A DNA stretch of 64,000 bases, taken from JADLGL01 sp963732865 (GTDB lineage Bacteria; Pseudomonadota; Alphaproteobacteria; Rhizobiales; Kaistiaceae). The stretch spans positions 124,001 through 188,000 of the forward strand of contig CAVTBC010000003.1 in NCBI GenBank assembly GCA_963732865.1, given 5' to 3'. Position numbers and translations under genes: made by a program. Shown here piece after piece: positions 46,575-55,093 of the stretch; within the stretch, counting starts at the first letter, position 1; each line of letters opens with the position of its first letter. The notes beneath the pieces are model-generated. The model had not been told where the DNA came from, did no database searches, and was given only the letters and a program-made list of their open reading frames with translations.

Positions 46575-47414
46575 CTATTGCCAGAATGAAGCAATGCGTT
46601 CGTTCACGGAGCGGCGACCTTGCAAGCGCCCGGCTATGGCGGCGGGCCTACCGGACGCCGGGTTCATTTGACCACCGGTCTGCACCAGGGCTGCGAGGGT
46701 GTCTTCGTCGGGATGGATCACCTCGACCTGTGAACCGGCGGTTCGGAGTGCTTCTACACCGGCGTCGATGGGTACCAGGCGCATGGCCTCTGGAGGCGAT
46801 CGGAGCGCCAGTATCAGAACACGCTCGGCGCCTATCGCCAGATCCGCGTTGTCAGACGAGTGGAAGCCGCCATCGATGTAGTGGTGGCCGTCAAAGAGCA
46901 TCGGCGGCGAGCCGAAGAAACCTGTTGTGGCGATAACCGCATCGACCAGATCGATGCCGCTGTCGCGGTTGAAGGCGCGCCTCTCCCCGGTCTCCGCGTT
47001 TACGGCGGTGATAAGCACTCTTTGCTGCGGCCATTCCTGAATGGGAAGTTGGGTGGCGACGACCTGCCGCCGATCGGATCCCTTCCCTTCGTCAGCCGAC
47101 AGCGCCAGCGCCCCGTATCGCCGGAGAATTTCAGCGGGACGGCCGCCCGCTCGCTTTGCCTCGTCGACGCCCGCCCTGAGCCGCGACCAATCGACCATGG
47201 GAGGCGCCTCACGCGACGGCCCGTCCGATCCTGCTCGCGCCTGATAGAAGTCCTCGAGCGGCTTTCCGCTTGTCAGGTCCAGCGCGACCCTCGCGCCAGC
47301 GGAGGTGCCGACGAACAAATCAGCATTGCGGACATCAAGACCGGCATCGGCCATGCCCGTGACAAGGCCAATCTCCCACGAACTGGCGACGTATCCGCCC
47401 CCCGCCAGAACCAA
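46575..47414 (-). CDS. Patatin-like phospholipase
   Basis: A 279-residue lipid acyl hydrolase by family. The oxyanion loop is LAGGGYVASSWEIGL, the nucleophile elbow is GTSAGA (Ser38), and the catalytic Asp is in the DGG motif (Asp181, YIDGGFHSS). The Ser-Asp dyad is intact, so it could be active. The 5' end is uncertain: the only clear in-frame start is a TTG at 47414, with coding-like text RRA immediately upstream and no ATG, so a few residues or the true start may be lost. It lies in a decayed stretch between the two dehydrogenase genes. Confidence 0.8.
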   Translation of the reverse strand: MVLAGGGYVASSWEIGLVTGMADAGLDVRNADLFVGTSAGARVALDLTSGKPLEDFYQARAGSDGPSREAPPMVDWSRLRAGVDEAKRAGGRPAEILRRYGALALSADEGKGSDRRQVVATQLPIQEWPQQRVLITAVNAETGERRAFNRDSGIDLVDAVIATTGFFGSPPMLFDGHHYIDGGFHSSDNADLAIGAERVLILALRSPPEAMRLVPIDAGVEALRTAGSQVEVIHPDEDTLAALVQTGGQMNPASGRPAAIAGRLQGRRSVNERIASFWQ

Positions 47415-47783
47415 AGCGCGTCGTATCGAACTCAGCTTGCTGTCTCCATGAACAGAGGTGCCAAACCGCTGCGGTTATCGGCCAGTCGCCATGCATCGGC
47501 ATGACCGACCCTTCGTCCGCAGCTCTACAGACCTTCACGTTGATGCTGCTGGCCGGTGGCGTGGAGTTTGGACCGACTTGGCGGTCATACCCTCTCCAGA
47601 GGGTGCGCACCACGTCACAGGATCGTACGCACGCCGGCGACCGATCGGCGCCGCCTGGAAGACCAGCCCGCCCATTTACCGGTAGCCGCCGAGATTGTTG
47701 CCGGCGCCGCGGCGCCGGCAACAAAGCCGATCCGTCGCCCGCGCGGTCGCGACGCAAAGATGCGGCAAGTCGTGCCGGGCTAC
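47415..47783. other. 369 bases with no recognisable gene
   Basis: Sequence between the patatin start and the cytochrome c stop. Near 47690-47725 there is a GC-rich inverted repeat (GCCGGCGCCG/CGGCGCCGGC) that could act as a bidirectional terminator. Other frames show no family text. Confidence 0.35.
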
Positions 47784-48212
47784 CTACTGAGGCAGGTATT
47801 GCATCACCGTTGCCTCGGTCGTTACCCCATAGCTGTTACTCCATGAGTTACGAACGTAGGTGGCGATGGCCGCGATCTGGTGGGCGTTGAGTTGGCCAAG
47901 GAAGGGCGGCATGCCGTGGCTAGCGTTACCTTGCAGAATTTGGCTGATGATGTGGCCGCTGACCGCGACGAAATCATTCCCGTCGAGCTTCGGACCGACA
48001 AGGCCTTGGCCCTGCGCGCCGTGACAACCCGAGCAGTTGTGCGCGAAGAGCGGCCCGCCGTCGGCCATTAAGGCCGCGAAAACCGCCGCGTCGGATGTCG
48101 CTTGCGCGACCACCGTCGGCGCGGCTGCGTTGGCTGCGATTGTCTCGCCGAAAGCAAGAAACCCCATAGCACCGGCTGTAACAACCATCGTCGTGACTGA
48201 TAACTTCTTCAT
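47784..48212 (-). CDS. Periplasmic cytochrome c, likely partner of the PQQ dehydrogenases
   Basis: A 142-residue class I c-type cytochrome. Signal peptide at the N terminus (MKKLSVTTMVVTAGAMGFLA onward). The haem site is CSGCHG (about 60-65), and the axial Met is in ASHGMPPFLGQL. QIAAIATYVRNSWSNSYG is the usual C-terminal helix. It is transcribed in the same direction as the second PQQ dehydrogenase and lies 200 bases downstream of it, so it is the natural electron acceptor of the quinoprotein(s). Confidence 0.93.
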   Translation of the reverse strand: MKKLSVTTMVVTAGAMGFLAFGETIAANAAAPTVVAQATSDAAVFAALMADGGPLFAHNCSGCHGAQGQGLVGPKLDGNDFVAVSGHIISQILQGNASHGMPPFLGQLNAHQIAAIATYVRNSWSNSYGVTTEATVMQYLPQ

Positions 48213-48367
48213 TGGCTTTCAAACCTCATTCTGCACCCCTGGACTTCTATTCTAATCGGCGTTCTCGCCTACACGCATCGGCCGACTGAAGATCGGTCCG
48301 TTGCCACCGATCAGAAACGGGGACGCTCTCGATGTGGAGCGCGCCCCCGGGGATAGTTTCGGAGATG

Positions 48368-48387
48368 ACTCCGGCGCGAACGCCGGA
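48368..48387 (-). terminator. Hairpin just after the second PQQ dehydrogenase
   Basis: CTCCGGCG and CGCCGGAG form an 8-bp stem with a CGAA tetraloop, 25 bases after the stop. The core is the same as that after the first copy, so this end was duplicated with the gene. Confidence 0.5.
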
Positions 48388-48411
48388 GCCGTTGGATGTT
48401 GCGCCGGAACC

Positions 48412-50364
48412 TTACATGCCGCCGGCGACGTTCTCCGGCAGGGCGAACACAAAGAGCGTCGACCCTGCGCGACGATAACGGTCGCCATCGTTGGCGGCGT
48501 CGCCGACATTCACCTGTGAGGTGCTGGAACCGGAGGCTAGGAACGCAATGTACTGCTTGCCGTCATGCATATAGCTGATCGGCGAGGTGTGCACTTGCGA
48601 GCCGATCGGGAACGACCACACGAGATCGCCGGTCGAAGCGTTGTACGCGTCGACCGTTCCGTCGTTGGGGTTGCCCTGGAGCACGAGGCCGCCTGCGGTG
48701 CTGGAGACCGGGATGCGCGCAGCAGAGGAGAACGGGACCGTCCAGGCAATCTGGCTGGTTACCGGATCGATCGCGTCCAGCGCACCGGCAACGTCGGTCG
48801 GCTGCCCATAGTCCGGCGAGTTCCGATCGGCGACGCGGTTGACGCCGTTGGGATTGATCCCCGCCTGGCGCAGCCTGTAGGCCTCGCCGGCAACGTACTG
48901 GCCTGGCACGACGTATTCGGACCAGCAGGTGTTGTCGGCTGAGACGTAGAACAGGCTCGTCTGGTTTGAATAGGAATCGTTCTCCCAGTTGCGCGCCGAG
49001 TTGCCCGGGCACATGTCGACTTCCGTGCCGGTGAAATCGTCACGCCCTGCGGCGCCGGGCATCTGGTAGTCGGTATAGTTCGCCCGATCGGCTGCATCGG
49101 TGAAGGTCCAGCGCCGGATGTCGTACTCCTTGCGGCCCGTCGCCATATCGACGCCCATCGCGTAGTCGACATAGACGAACGGCCAAGGCTCGGTGAGCAA
49201 CTGACCGTCGGTCCGATCCCAGACATAGAAGTAGCCGGAACGGGACGCCTTCATCGCGGTGTGCTCAAGCGTGCCGTCGCCATTGAGGTCGACATCGACC
49301 AGCGGCGTGTTGATCGGCTCATCGAGGTCCCACATGTCGGCGGGAGTGATGTTGTAGGCCCAGATCAGTTCGCCGGTGGTGGCGTCGCGTGCCATCTGCG
49401 AGGCGCACCAGTTGTTGCGATAATCGACAAGACCGCCGTTGGCATCGAGATTCACGACGCCCCATTCGCGGCGATAGTCGGGGTTCCACGGACCGCAGTT
49501 GCCGGTCGAATAGTAGAACATGTCGAGTTCGGGATCGTAGGTGAAATAGCCCCAAACCGTGCCACCGCCATGGCGCCAGGAATCGCCATACCACGTGGAG
49601 AGCGAGCCCTGCTTGTCGTCGGCGTAATACGGGTTGAAGCGCGGGCCGATGCCGACTTCGTTGTCCGGGCCCATCGAGTACATGACCCACTGAGTTTGGC
49701 CGGTATGGATGTCATAGGCCGAAACGTGCCCACGAACGCCGAACTCGCCGCCCTCGGTGCCGATAATATAGAGATCGCCGACAACGAGGCCGTTGCCAGG
49801 CGTGTGTTCGGCGATCGTGACGTCGGCGCCAATCGCCCGCCACAGCGCCTCGCCGGTCTGACCATCGAGAGCGAACACCTGCCCGTCCAGCGTGTGGTAG
49901 TAGATGTTGCCTTCGGCATATTGCAGACCGCGGGTTTCGGCGCCGCAGCAAGCCTGCAACGCGTGCTCACGATCAACGTCCGGGCGGAACTCCCAGATGA
50001 TGTTGCCGTTGTTGTTGAGGTCGAGGGCCAGCACTTCGTTCGGGGCCTGACCTGAGCCTTCCGACTGGTTCACCGGCGTCACGATGTACATCGTGTCACC
50101 AACCACCAGCGGCGACGCCTCGAATTGATCGAGGACGCCGATCTGCATCGTCCAGGCGATGGTCAGATCGGCAACGTTGCTGAGGTTGATCTGATCGAAC
50201 GTTGAGAAGTTGTGGCCGTCATAGGTGTAGTTTGGCTGGACGACGTCACCGGCGGCGATGTGATCCAGAACGTCCTGGTTGGCGAAAGCAGAACTGGCAA
50301 AACCACAGCCCGCCACGATCGCGATCGTCGATGCGGTTGCCTTCATAAGCATCTTGCTTGTCAT
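48412..50364 (-). CDS. PQQ-dependent alcohol dehydrogenase, lanthanide (DxD) type, copy 2
   Basis: Paralogue of the 43527-45479 gene, also 650 aa and alignable end to end without large gaps. Signal peptide ends FASSAFA. It keeps the vicinal disulfide (ACCGAETRG), YYSTGNCGPWNPDYR, and the lanthanide-type MWDLD in which the second Asp follows the catalytic Asp by two. Differences cluster in substrate-side loops: TPADMWDLDEPINTP against TPADPWDIDEPINTP, and RQAGINPNGVNRVADRNS against RRGAGAVPGGTNRVPYRD. ATG 50364 follows GGGAGGGAACCA. The cytochrome c gene lies downstream. No PQQ biosynthesis genes are in the window. Confidence 0.93.
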   Translation of the reverse strand: MTSKMLMKATASTIAIVAGCGFASSAFANQDVLDHIAAGDVVQPNYTYDGHNFSTFDQINLSNVADLTIAWTMQIGVLDQFEASPLVVGDTMYIVTPVNQSEGSGQAPNEVLALDLNNNGNIIWEFRPDVDREHALQACCGAETRGLQYAEGNIYYHTLDGQVFALDGQTGEALWRAIGADVTIAEHTPGNGLVVGDLYIIGTEGGEFGVRGHVSAYDIHTGQTQWVMYSMGPDNEVGIGPRFNPYYADDKQGSLSTWYGDSWRHGGGTVWGYFTYDPELDMFYYSTGNCGPWNPDYRREWGVVNLDANGGLVDYRNNWCASQMARDATTGELIWAYNITPADMWDLDEPINTPLVDVDLNGDGTLEHTAMKASRSGYFYVWDRTDGQLLTEPWPFVYVDYAMGVDMATGRKEYDIRRWTFTDAADRANYTDYQMPGAAGRDDFTGTEVDMCPGNSARNWENDSYSNQTSLFYVSADNTCWSEYVVPGQYVAGEAYRLRQAGINPNGVNRVADRNSPDYGQPTDVAGALDAIDPVTSQIAWTVPFSSAARIPVSSTAGGLVLQGNPNDGTVDAYNASTGDLVWSFPIGSQVHTSPISYMHDGKQYIAFLASGSSTSQVNVGDAANDGDRYRRAGSTLFVFALPENVAGGM

Positions 50365-51078
50365 TGGTTCCCTCCCAATTTTCTATCCCCGTCTGAAACC
50401 ATCCGTTCGCGCCCCGCTCCCCGGGAACTCGATTGATCTCAGCCATTTCGAAGTATTTCTTCTCTTCTGTATTCCAATTCCCTCTGACGTATCCGAATTT
50501 GAGGCCCAGCAACTTGACAGCTCAACCAATCGGTCGGTCAGTTATTGGCGAACTTCAGATCGCTCCCCGCTCTATTTTGAGAAATGGCCGTTTCGCCTGT
50601 GCGGCCCCATTTCCCTCTTCCGGTTTTGACCTTTCGGCATCCTCGCCGACGGGCGAAGTGGCATCCAGGGCACAACCTGTGGACAGGCTCCCCAGCCCGT
50701 CGCTCTACGTGAGGTAAGCACCCAAGAAGACGAGTTACTTCGCCCCACCTCGTCACACAAACACAGGGACAGGAATGTGTCAAATTCTGCTCTTGGCAAT
50801 TCTTAGCGACGGACGCTTCCCACGAGTACTCGTCAATTAGCCCACTGAAAACACGGACTTGCAGGTGTTGGCTGAAGCCACAGAACAGACAATCTTACGA
50901 AATCGGATTCGTCTCAGCTTTGAGGCGTCTGACATCCACGTTGATTGATTCGGCATGGCGTCGGTGTCGTCCGACTTGACGTCAAATTGGGTGAAGCCGT
51001 TGGGATTAGGCGCGCCCTTGTCGGGCGCGACCTCGCTATTGCAGCGCCGTCTTGAAATTGGCCCGGCGAACGCGCCGA
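50365..51078. other. 714-base non-coding stretch upstream of the second PQQ dehydrogenase
   Basis: It contains the leader and promoter region of the dehydrogenase and about 500 further bases at lower GC content. No frame on either strand has a family motif, good start or signal sequence. Probably spacer and decayed island DNA. Confidence 0.35.
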
Positions 51079-52188
51079 CTATGATGTTTTCAACTGCAGA
51101 AACCCGGCCGGACCACGGTCGCGGAACTTGGCGGCCTGGCCGTCGACATCCCGCATTGTGCTTGTCGCAGCGTCGGTCAGACCGGCGAAGATGTCCCGCG
51201 CCTTTCGGTCATATATTTCCAACGCGTCAGCGATCGACTGTCCGCCCTTTATGGAGCGATCCAAAATGTGCGCCAGGATTCGGGATTCCTGCAGCGCGGA
51301 GGATGTCCCCCATCCGGTTTCATAGTGGACGGTCGCATAGGCATCGCCGACCAAGGCGACATTGGCAAAAGCGGCGCGCCGGTTGCGGGTCGCGCGGAAT
51401 CGCCGCCACCGCGATTCGCCGCCCAGCGTTCTCCCGCCAAGACCTTCGGCGAACAGCTGATTGATGTGGTGCAGGCCATCAGGCGAAATGACACCGTCAC
51501 CGTCGATGAATGGCGCGGCGTCAAAATAGTCCGTGAGTTCGGGGCTGTGCGTCACCACCGCGGACGCCTCGCCGTTGCCATGCGGATAAGCCGTGACACG
51601 CACCAGGCCGCAGCCAGCAATGTAGATGTAGCCGAAGATGAACTGGTCGAGATTTCCTTCCAGCTCAAGCCAAGCGAAACGCGATGTGGCGTCCTCCGAC
51701 TCCGGCCCGAATATGTCGGCGTAGAGATTTCTGACCAGGCTGCCCGCCCCGTCGGCGCCGACGACGAGATCGGCACGCGCCTTCTCCCGGCCTATCCGTT
51801 CTTCCGAAATGTCGGCGCCATATTCGATCCGCACTCCCAGTTGCGGCGCCGCGGCGCGCAGGAAAGCCAGAAGCCGGGATCGCTTGACGCCCCAATAGGG
51901 GGTCTCCTGAATCCTTGCTTGCCGCACCAGCTCGCCGCCGTCTGTTTGCCCGGCGAAGACCTGCACGACATTGCCGATCGGGAAGCAGCTTTCGGCGAAG
52001 GCGGCGAAGCCGTCGAGCTGCATCGCCTCCAGTTCCTTCAGGCCGAACGGCAGAAGCGCTATGCCAAGGCCCGGGCTTTCCCCCTCATTGGCGCGCTCGA
52101 AGACAGTGACGTCAGCATCGAGCCGCTTCTTGATGGAGATCGCGGCGCCCAGCCCGGCGGCGCCGCCGCCAATGACGGTAACGTTCAT
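51079..52188 (-). CDS. FAD-dependent monooxygenase-like oxidoreductase
   Basis: A 369-residue flavoprotein of the aromatic-hydroxylase (UbiH/PHBH-like) fold. The dinucleotide motif VIGGGAAGLGAAISIKK is at the N terminus, followed by VTVFERA. The second FAD motif is ADLVVGADGAGSLVR, the third is VALVGDAYATVHYETGWGTS. This places it in group A monooxygenases or related halogenase-like flavoproteins. No reductase or ring-cleavage gene is adjacent, so the substrate is unknown. I choose ATG 52188; an in-frame GTG at 52257 would add 23 residues before the FAD motif. Confidence 0.85.
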   Translation of the reverse strand: MNVTVIGGGAAGLGAAISIKKRLDADVTVFERANEGESPGLGIALLPFGLKELEAMQLDGFAAFAESCFPIGNVVQVFAGQTDGGELVRQARIQETPYWGVKRSRLLAFLRAAAPQLGVRIEYGADISEERIGREKARADLVVGADGAGSLVRNLYADIFGPESEDATSRFAWLELEGNLDQFIFGYIYIAGCGLVRVTAYPHGNGEASAVVTHSPELTDYFDAAPFIDGDGVISPDGLHHINQLFAEGLGGRTLGGESRWRRFRATRNRRAAFANVALVGDAYATVHYETGWGTSSALQESRILAHILDRSIKGGQSIADALEIYDRKARDIFAGLTDAATSTMRDVDGQAAKFRDRGPAGFLQLKTS

Positions 52189-52373
52189 TGGCGTGGCTCG
52201 TGACGGTTCGGATTGATGGTATTTCTCCCCCGGCCCGACGCCTTTTTGTTGGCTCACAACCTAGCGCCGGGCCGACCATATTGGTCGGCTGTGGGCGGTT
52301 CAAGCGATCGAAGGTGATTGGACGGGAACGGCAGCATCGGGCATCGTGCGTTCGGGGCTGACCTGTTCGGAGC

Positions 52374-52745
52374 ATGATAATGATCAGGTTTCGTTCAATT
52401 GCCTTCGGCGTTCTGACAGTCATTTGCATCGTCGGGACGAGCCCGGCGAATGCTCAAATCCGTGGTGGTCTCGGTGCGAATGTCGGCCTGTACCGGCCAC
52501 GGGTTACACTTGGCTGCGCGGTCGAGATGGAGAAAGTCGCCCGCATCACCAACACAACGGCCAATGCGATCTCCGCCGGAACGGTCATCCATTTCGATGC
52601 GCTGCTGTACCCCAATCAGGGCCAGCACTGGACACGCAACATAACCAGCGGATTGCTTGCCGCCGGCCAGTCGTTTCAGATCGGCGTAGCGCCGATGGTA
52701 TCCTGCACGGCGTGGTACGATATGCCGATGCTCATAGCGCCATAA
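52374..52745 (+). CDS. Small secreted protein of unknown function
   Basis: A 123-residue exported protein with a signal peptide (FRSIAFGVLTVICIVGTSPA, cleavage near NAQ). The mature part contains two cysteines (LGCAVEMEK and VSCTAWYD) and reads as a small beta domain: ARITNTTANAISAGTVIHFD, GLLAAGQSFQIG. It resembles CARDB/Ig-like secreted domains only in general form. ATG 52374 or 52380. Single gene, function unknown. Confidence 0.6.
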   Translation: MIMIRFRSIAFGVLTVICIVGTSPANAQIRGGLGANVGLYRPRVTLGCAVEMEKVARITNTTANAISAGTVIHFDALLYPNQGQHWTRNITSGLLAAGQSFQIGVAPMVSCTAWYDMPMLIAP

Positions 52746-52823
52746 GGGCGCTGCATCTCCGCGCCACATTCAGCCGATATTTGTTTCGGCCGACGGAAAT
52801 CACCCAACAGTTGGAGGCTCCCC

Positions 52824-53135
52824 ATGGCGGACGCAACCGAAATGCTCAGGCGCGTCGACGATCTCGGCGACCGCATCAGCCGGCGTGTTCAAGAACTGCA
52901 GACGAAGGGCGAATTCTCCGACGTGCATGACGCCATCGCCAAGGAACTGAAAATCGCGCACGCAAAGCTCAGAGACCAAGTCGGCTCCGCCGCCGCCGAT
53001 ACGACCCGGCTTAAATGGCGCGGCCTCAAGGACGAGATGACGCGCGACTACAATTCGCTGGTCGACAGCGTCGGCCGATTTGCCGAGCATCTCGACACCA
53101 AGTCGATGAAGGTCGCGCTGGAAGAAAAGGACTAG
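52824..53135 (+). CDS. Small helical cytoplasmic protein
   Basis: A 103-residue, strongly charged, all-helical protein (LRRVDDLGDRISRRVQELQT, IAKELKIAHAKLRDQVGSAA). No signal peptide. ATG 52824 follows TTGGAGG. It converges on the anti-sigma factor gene with no gap. No family recognised. Confidence 0.6.
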   Translation: MADATEMLRRVDDLGDRISRRVQELQTKGEFSDVHDAIAKELKIAHAKLRDQVGSAAADTTRLKWRGLKDEMTRDYNSLVDSVGRFAEHLDTKSMKVALEEKD

Positions 53136-53888
53136 TCAGTCCAACTGATCGTAAATGGCGTGGCAGAGGGTCAGCAGACGGTCGCGGTCGGGCGGACCGG
53201 ACAGCACGTAGCCGACCGAGCCGTCCATCCAGTAATAGGCGCCGGCGTCATCGGCGGAAGCGTAGCGGAACGACGTGGTGCGCTCGTCCTCTGAGCGGGC
53301 GATTAGCAGGGTGTAGCGCACGCCCAATGCGTCTTCATACATCAGCATCGCCGCCGGCCGGCCGTCCTGCGGCACGACGCGACCGCCGAGCAACGACAGG
53401 CCATCAGCCGAAAGATCCGGCGGTGCGATGGTGAGGTCGAGCCGGTTCGACAGCCAAGCCACGAGGTGATCCTCGTCGGCGACGGTGACTTCGATCGGAT
53501 GGCGTATCTCGGCGCTATAGACCTCGTGCGCCGACAAACCGACGGCCGCCAGTTCGCGCGCCGCCGGCATGTCGCTTTCACCCCACAGCAGGAAGCCGCC
53601 GCCAAAGCCGAGCCCAATGCCGGCGATCGCCGCAGCCATCGGCCAGATGCGCCGGCGCGGCTTCGGCGTAAGCGCTCCGGTCAATCGCTGCGGAATCGGT
53701 TCCGCCGCAACGGGATCGAGTGTGTCACGCAAGAGCGCGGCCTGCGCCCGCCATTGCTCCACACGCTTGCGGTCGCTCTCATTGCCCTCGAGCGAGGCGG
53801 CGACCGCCGCCGCGCGCGCGGGGTCGAGCTGGCCGTCGGCATAGGCGACGAGATCGGCCTCGTTGATGTCCGGCCCAGGCGCGGTCAT
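53136..53888 (-). CDS. Anti-sigma factor (membrane-anchored)
   Basis: A 250-residue inner-membrane regulator that would hold the ECF sigma factor encoded just upstream. The cytoplasmic N domain (INEADLVAYADGQLDPARAA, and the helix RKRVEQWRAQAALLRDTLD) matches the anti-sigma fold. One membrane helix follows at about residues 82-102 (WPMAAAIAGIGLGFGGGFLL), then a periplasmic sensor domain of about 145 residues. No zinc-binding HxxxCxxC motif is present. It overlaps the sigma gene by four bases, the usual coupling. Confidence 0.9.
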   Translation of the reverse strand: MTAPGPDINEADLVAYADGQLDPARAAAVAASLEGNESDRKRVEQWRAQAALLRDTLDPVAAEPIPQRLTGALTPKPRRRIWPMAAAIAGIGLGFGGGFLLWGESDMPAARELAAVGLSAHEVYSAEIRHPIEVTVADEDHLVAWLSNRLDLTIAPPDLSADGLSLLGGRVVPQDGRPAAMLMYEDALGVRYTLLIARSEDERTTSFRYASADDAGAYYWMDGSVGYVLSGPPDRDRLLTLCHAIYDQLD

Positions 53889-54352
53889 TTGATTCTCCTG
53901 ATCGGCACGATCGCAGCGCCTTCCAACCGCTCGGCCAGCTGATCGCGCGCTCGGGCGAGGCGTGACATGATGGTGCCGACGGGAACCTCAAGAATCTCGG
54001 CGACTTCGCGATAGCTGAAGCCTTCGACGGAGATAAGCAGCAAGACCTCCCGATGTTCGGTGCCAAGCGCTTCCAGCGCCCGCAGAATGGCGATGCGGGC
54101 GGCGGGATCGGTTCCGCCGTCAGCGGCGTCGCCGGCCATTGGAGAAAAGGGGGCCGAGCGTTCGCGGCGCGCATGCGACCGCGCGGTGTTGGTCAGGATG
54201 GCGAACATCCAGCCGCCGAGATTGCCGCCGCTGAATTGCCTCTCCTTGGTCAGCGCCTTGACGATGGTGTCCTGCACCAGATCGTCGGCTTGGGCGGCGT
54301 GACCGGTCAGCCCCCTCGCATAGCGCCGAAGGGCCGGAAGCAATCTTTCCAT
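53885..54352 (-). CDS. ECF RNA polymerase sigma factor
   Basis: A 155-residue extracytoplasmic-function sigma factor. Region 2 is LLPALRRYARGLTGHAAQADDL with VQDTIVKAL and GGWMFAILTNTARSHARR. Region 4 is ALEALGTEHREVLLLISVEG with YREVAEILEVPVGTIMSRLARAR. I take the ATG at 54352; a GTG six codons earlier is also possible. It lies between the COG4315 gene upstream and its anti-sigma factor downstream, a three-gene stress unit by layout. Confidence 0.94.
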   Translation of the reverse strand: MERLLPALRRYARGLTGHAAQADDLVQDTIVKALTKERQFSGGNLGGWMFAILTNTARSHARRERSAPFSPMAGDAADGGTDPAARIAILRALEALGTEHREVLLLISVEGFSYREVAEILEVPVGTIMSRLARARDQLAERLEGAAIVPIRRIK

Positions 54353-54456
54353 TTCACGGCGGTCGACAGCCACGGTCGGTAGATGTCCGTTGGCCGGCGA
54401 CGGTGCTGCCGCCGCCGGCCGGGGGGTGCGCAAGGGGCGCGCCGGCAAAACCGACC

Positions 54457-54864
54457 TTACATCGGTACCTCGGTGATGACGATGTGCCAGACGCCGCCGC
54501 GACCGTCGCCCGTGATTTGGTCGGCCCCGGTGTCGCCCTGGTAGTAGTAAAGCGGCTTGCCCTTGTAGGCCCACATCGGCTGGTCGTCGGTGCGTTGGAC
54601 GATGGTCCAGTCGGCATCGGCCATCGCCGCGTTGTCGCCGACATAGAAGGGCGGCCAGGCGGTGGCGCAGCCGCCATAGCAAGTGGTGACGTTCGCCGTC
54701 GTATCGGCGTCATAGGTGTAGAGCGTCCGATCGTTCGGACCGACGAGAATGGTGCCGCGATCGTTGATGGTTGTCTTGGCGGGTCCCATTGCCTGGGCCA
54801 TGGCGGCCGTGGCGAAGACGATCGCCACGACGGTCGCAAAACTGCGTATCGAGCGAGAGAGCAT
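54457..54864 (-). CDS. COG4315-type secreted repeat protein (Lipoprotein_15)
   Basis: A 135-residue exported protein. ATG 54864 follows GAGGAGG; signal peptide ends TAAMAQA. Two copies of the COG4315 unit are visible: ILVGPNDRTLYTYDADT with TCYGGCATAWPPF, and MWAYKGKPLYYYQGDTGADQ, separated by a WTIVQRTDDQ linker. The family is often co-transcribed with ECF sigma factors and may bind or buffer redox stress, but no biochemical role is established. The TCYGGC pair could form a disulfide. Confidence 0.88.
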   Translation of the reverse strand: MLSRSIRSFATVVAIVFATAAMAQAMGPAKTTINDRGTILVGPNDRTLYTYDADTTANVTTCYGGCATAWPPFYVGDNAAMADADWTIVQRTDDQPMWAYKGKPLYYYQGDTGADQITGDGRGGVWHIVITEVPM

Positions 54865-54916
54865 TTTGGATATTCCTCCTCGGTGCCGAGGCGGCGGAGT
54901 ACCGCCTCTAACAAGC

Positions 54917-54945
54917 AAGACGCCGCGGCGGCCGAATCTATTCCC
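54917..54945 (-). promoter_or_regulatory. Candidate ECF-type promoter of the COG4315-sigma-antisigma unit
   Basis: On the minus strand GGGAATA (54939-54945) and CGTCTT (54917-54922) are spaced by 16 bases, about 55 bases before the ATG. This resembles GGAAT-N16-CGTC ECF promoters and fits autoregulation by the sigma factor encoded in the same unit. Confidence 0.4.
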
Positions 54946-55093
54946 GCAATTTCCCGGCTACACACGGATGTGATGCGGCGGGCACTACTCCTGATTTCAG
55001 GTTGTGCAGATGCCCGTTTTCTAGGCAGCCAAAAGCCAAGGGTTCCTTAGAGTTTTTGTGAGATTCCTGCCTCAGAAGAAGTTGGGGCGGACC

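Noticed and set aside
32871..53135. Direct repeat of the tRNA-Ser 3' end as an attachment site
   Set aside because: I looked for a second copy of the terminal 15-20 bases of the tRNA and did not see one, so island borders by tRNA integration are unproven.
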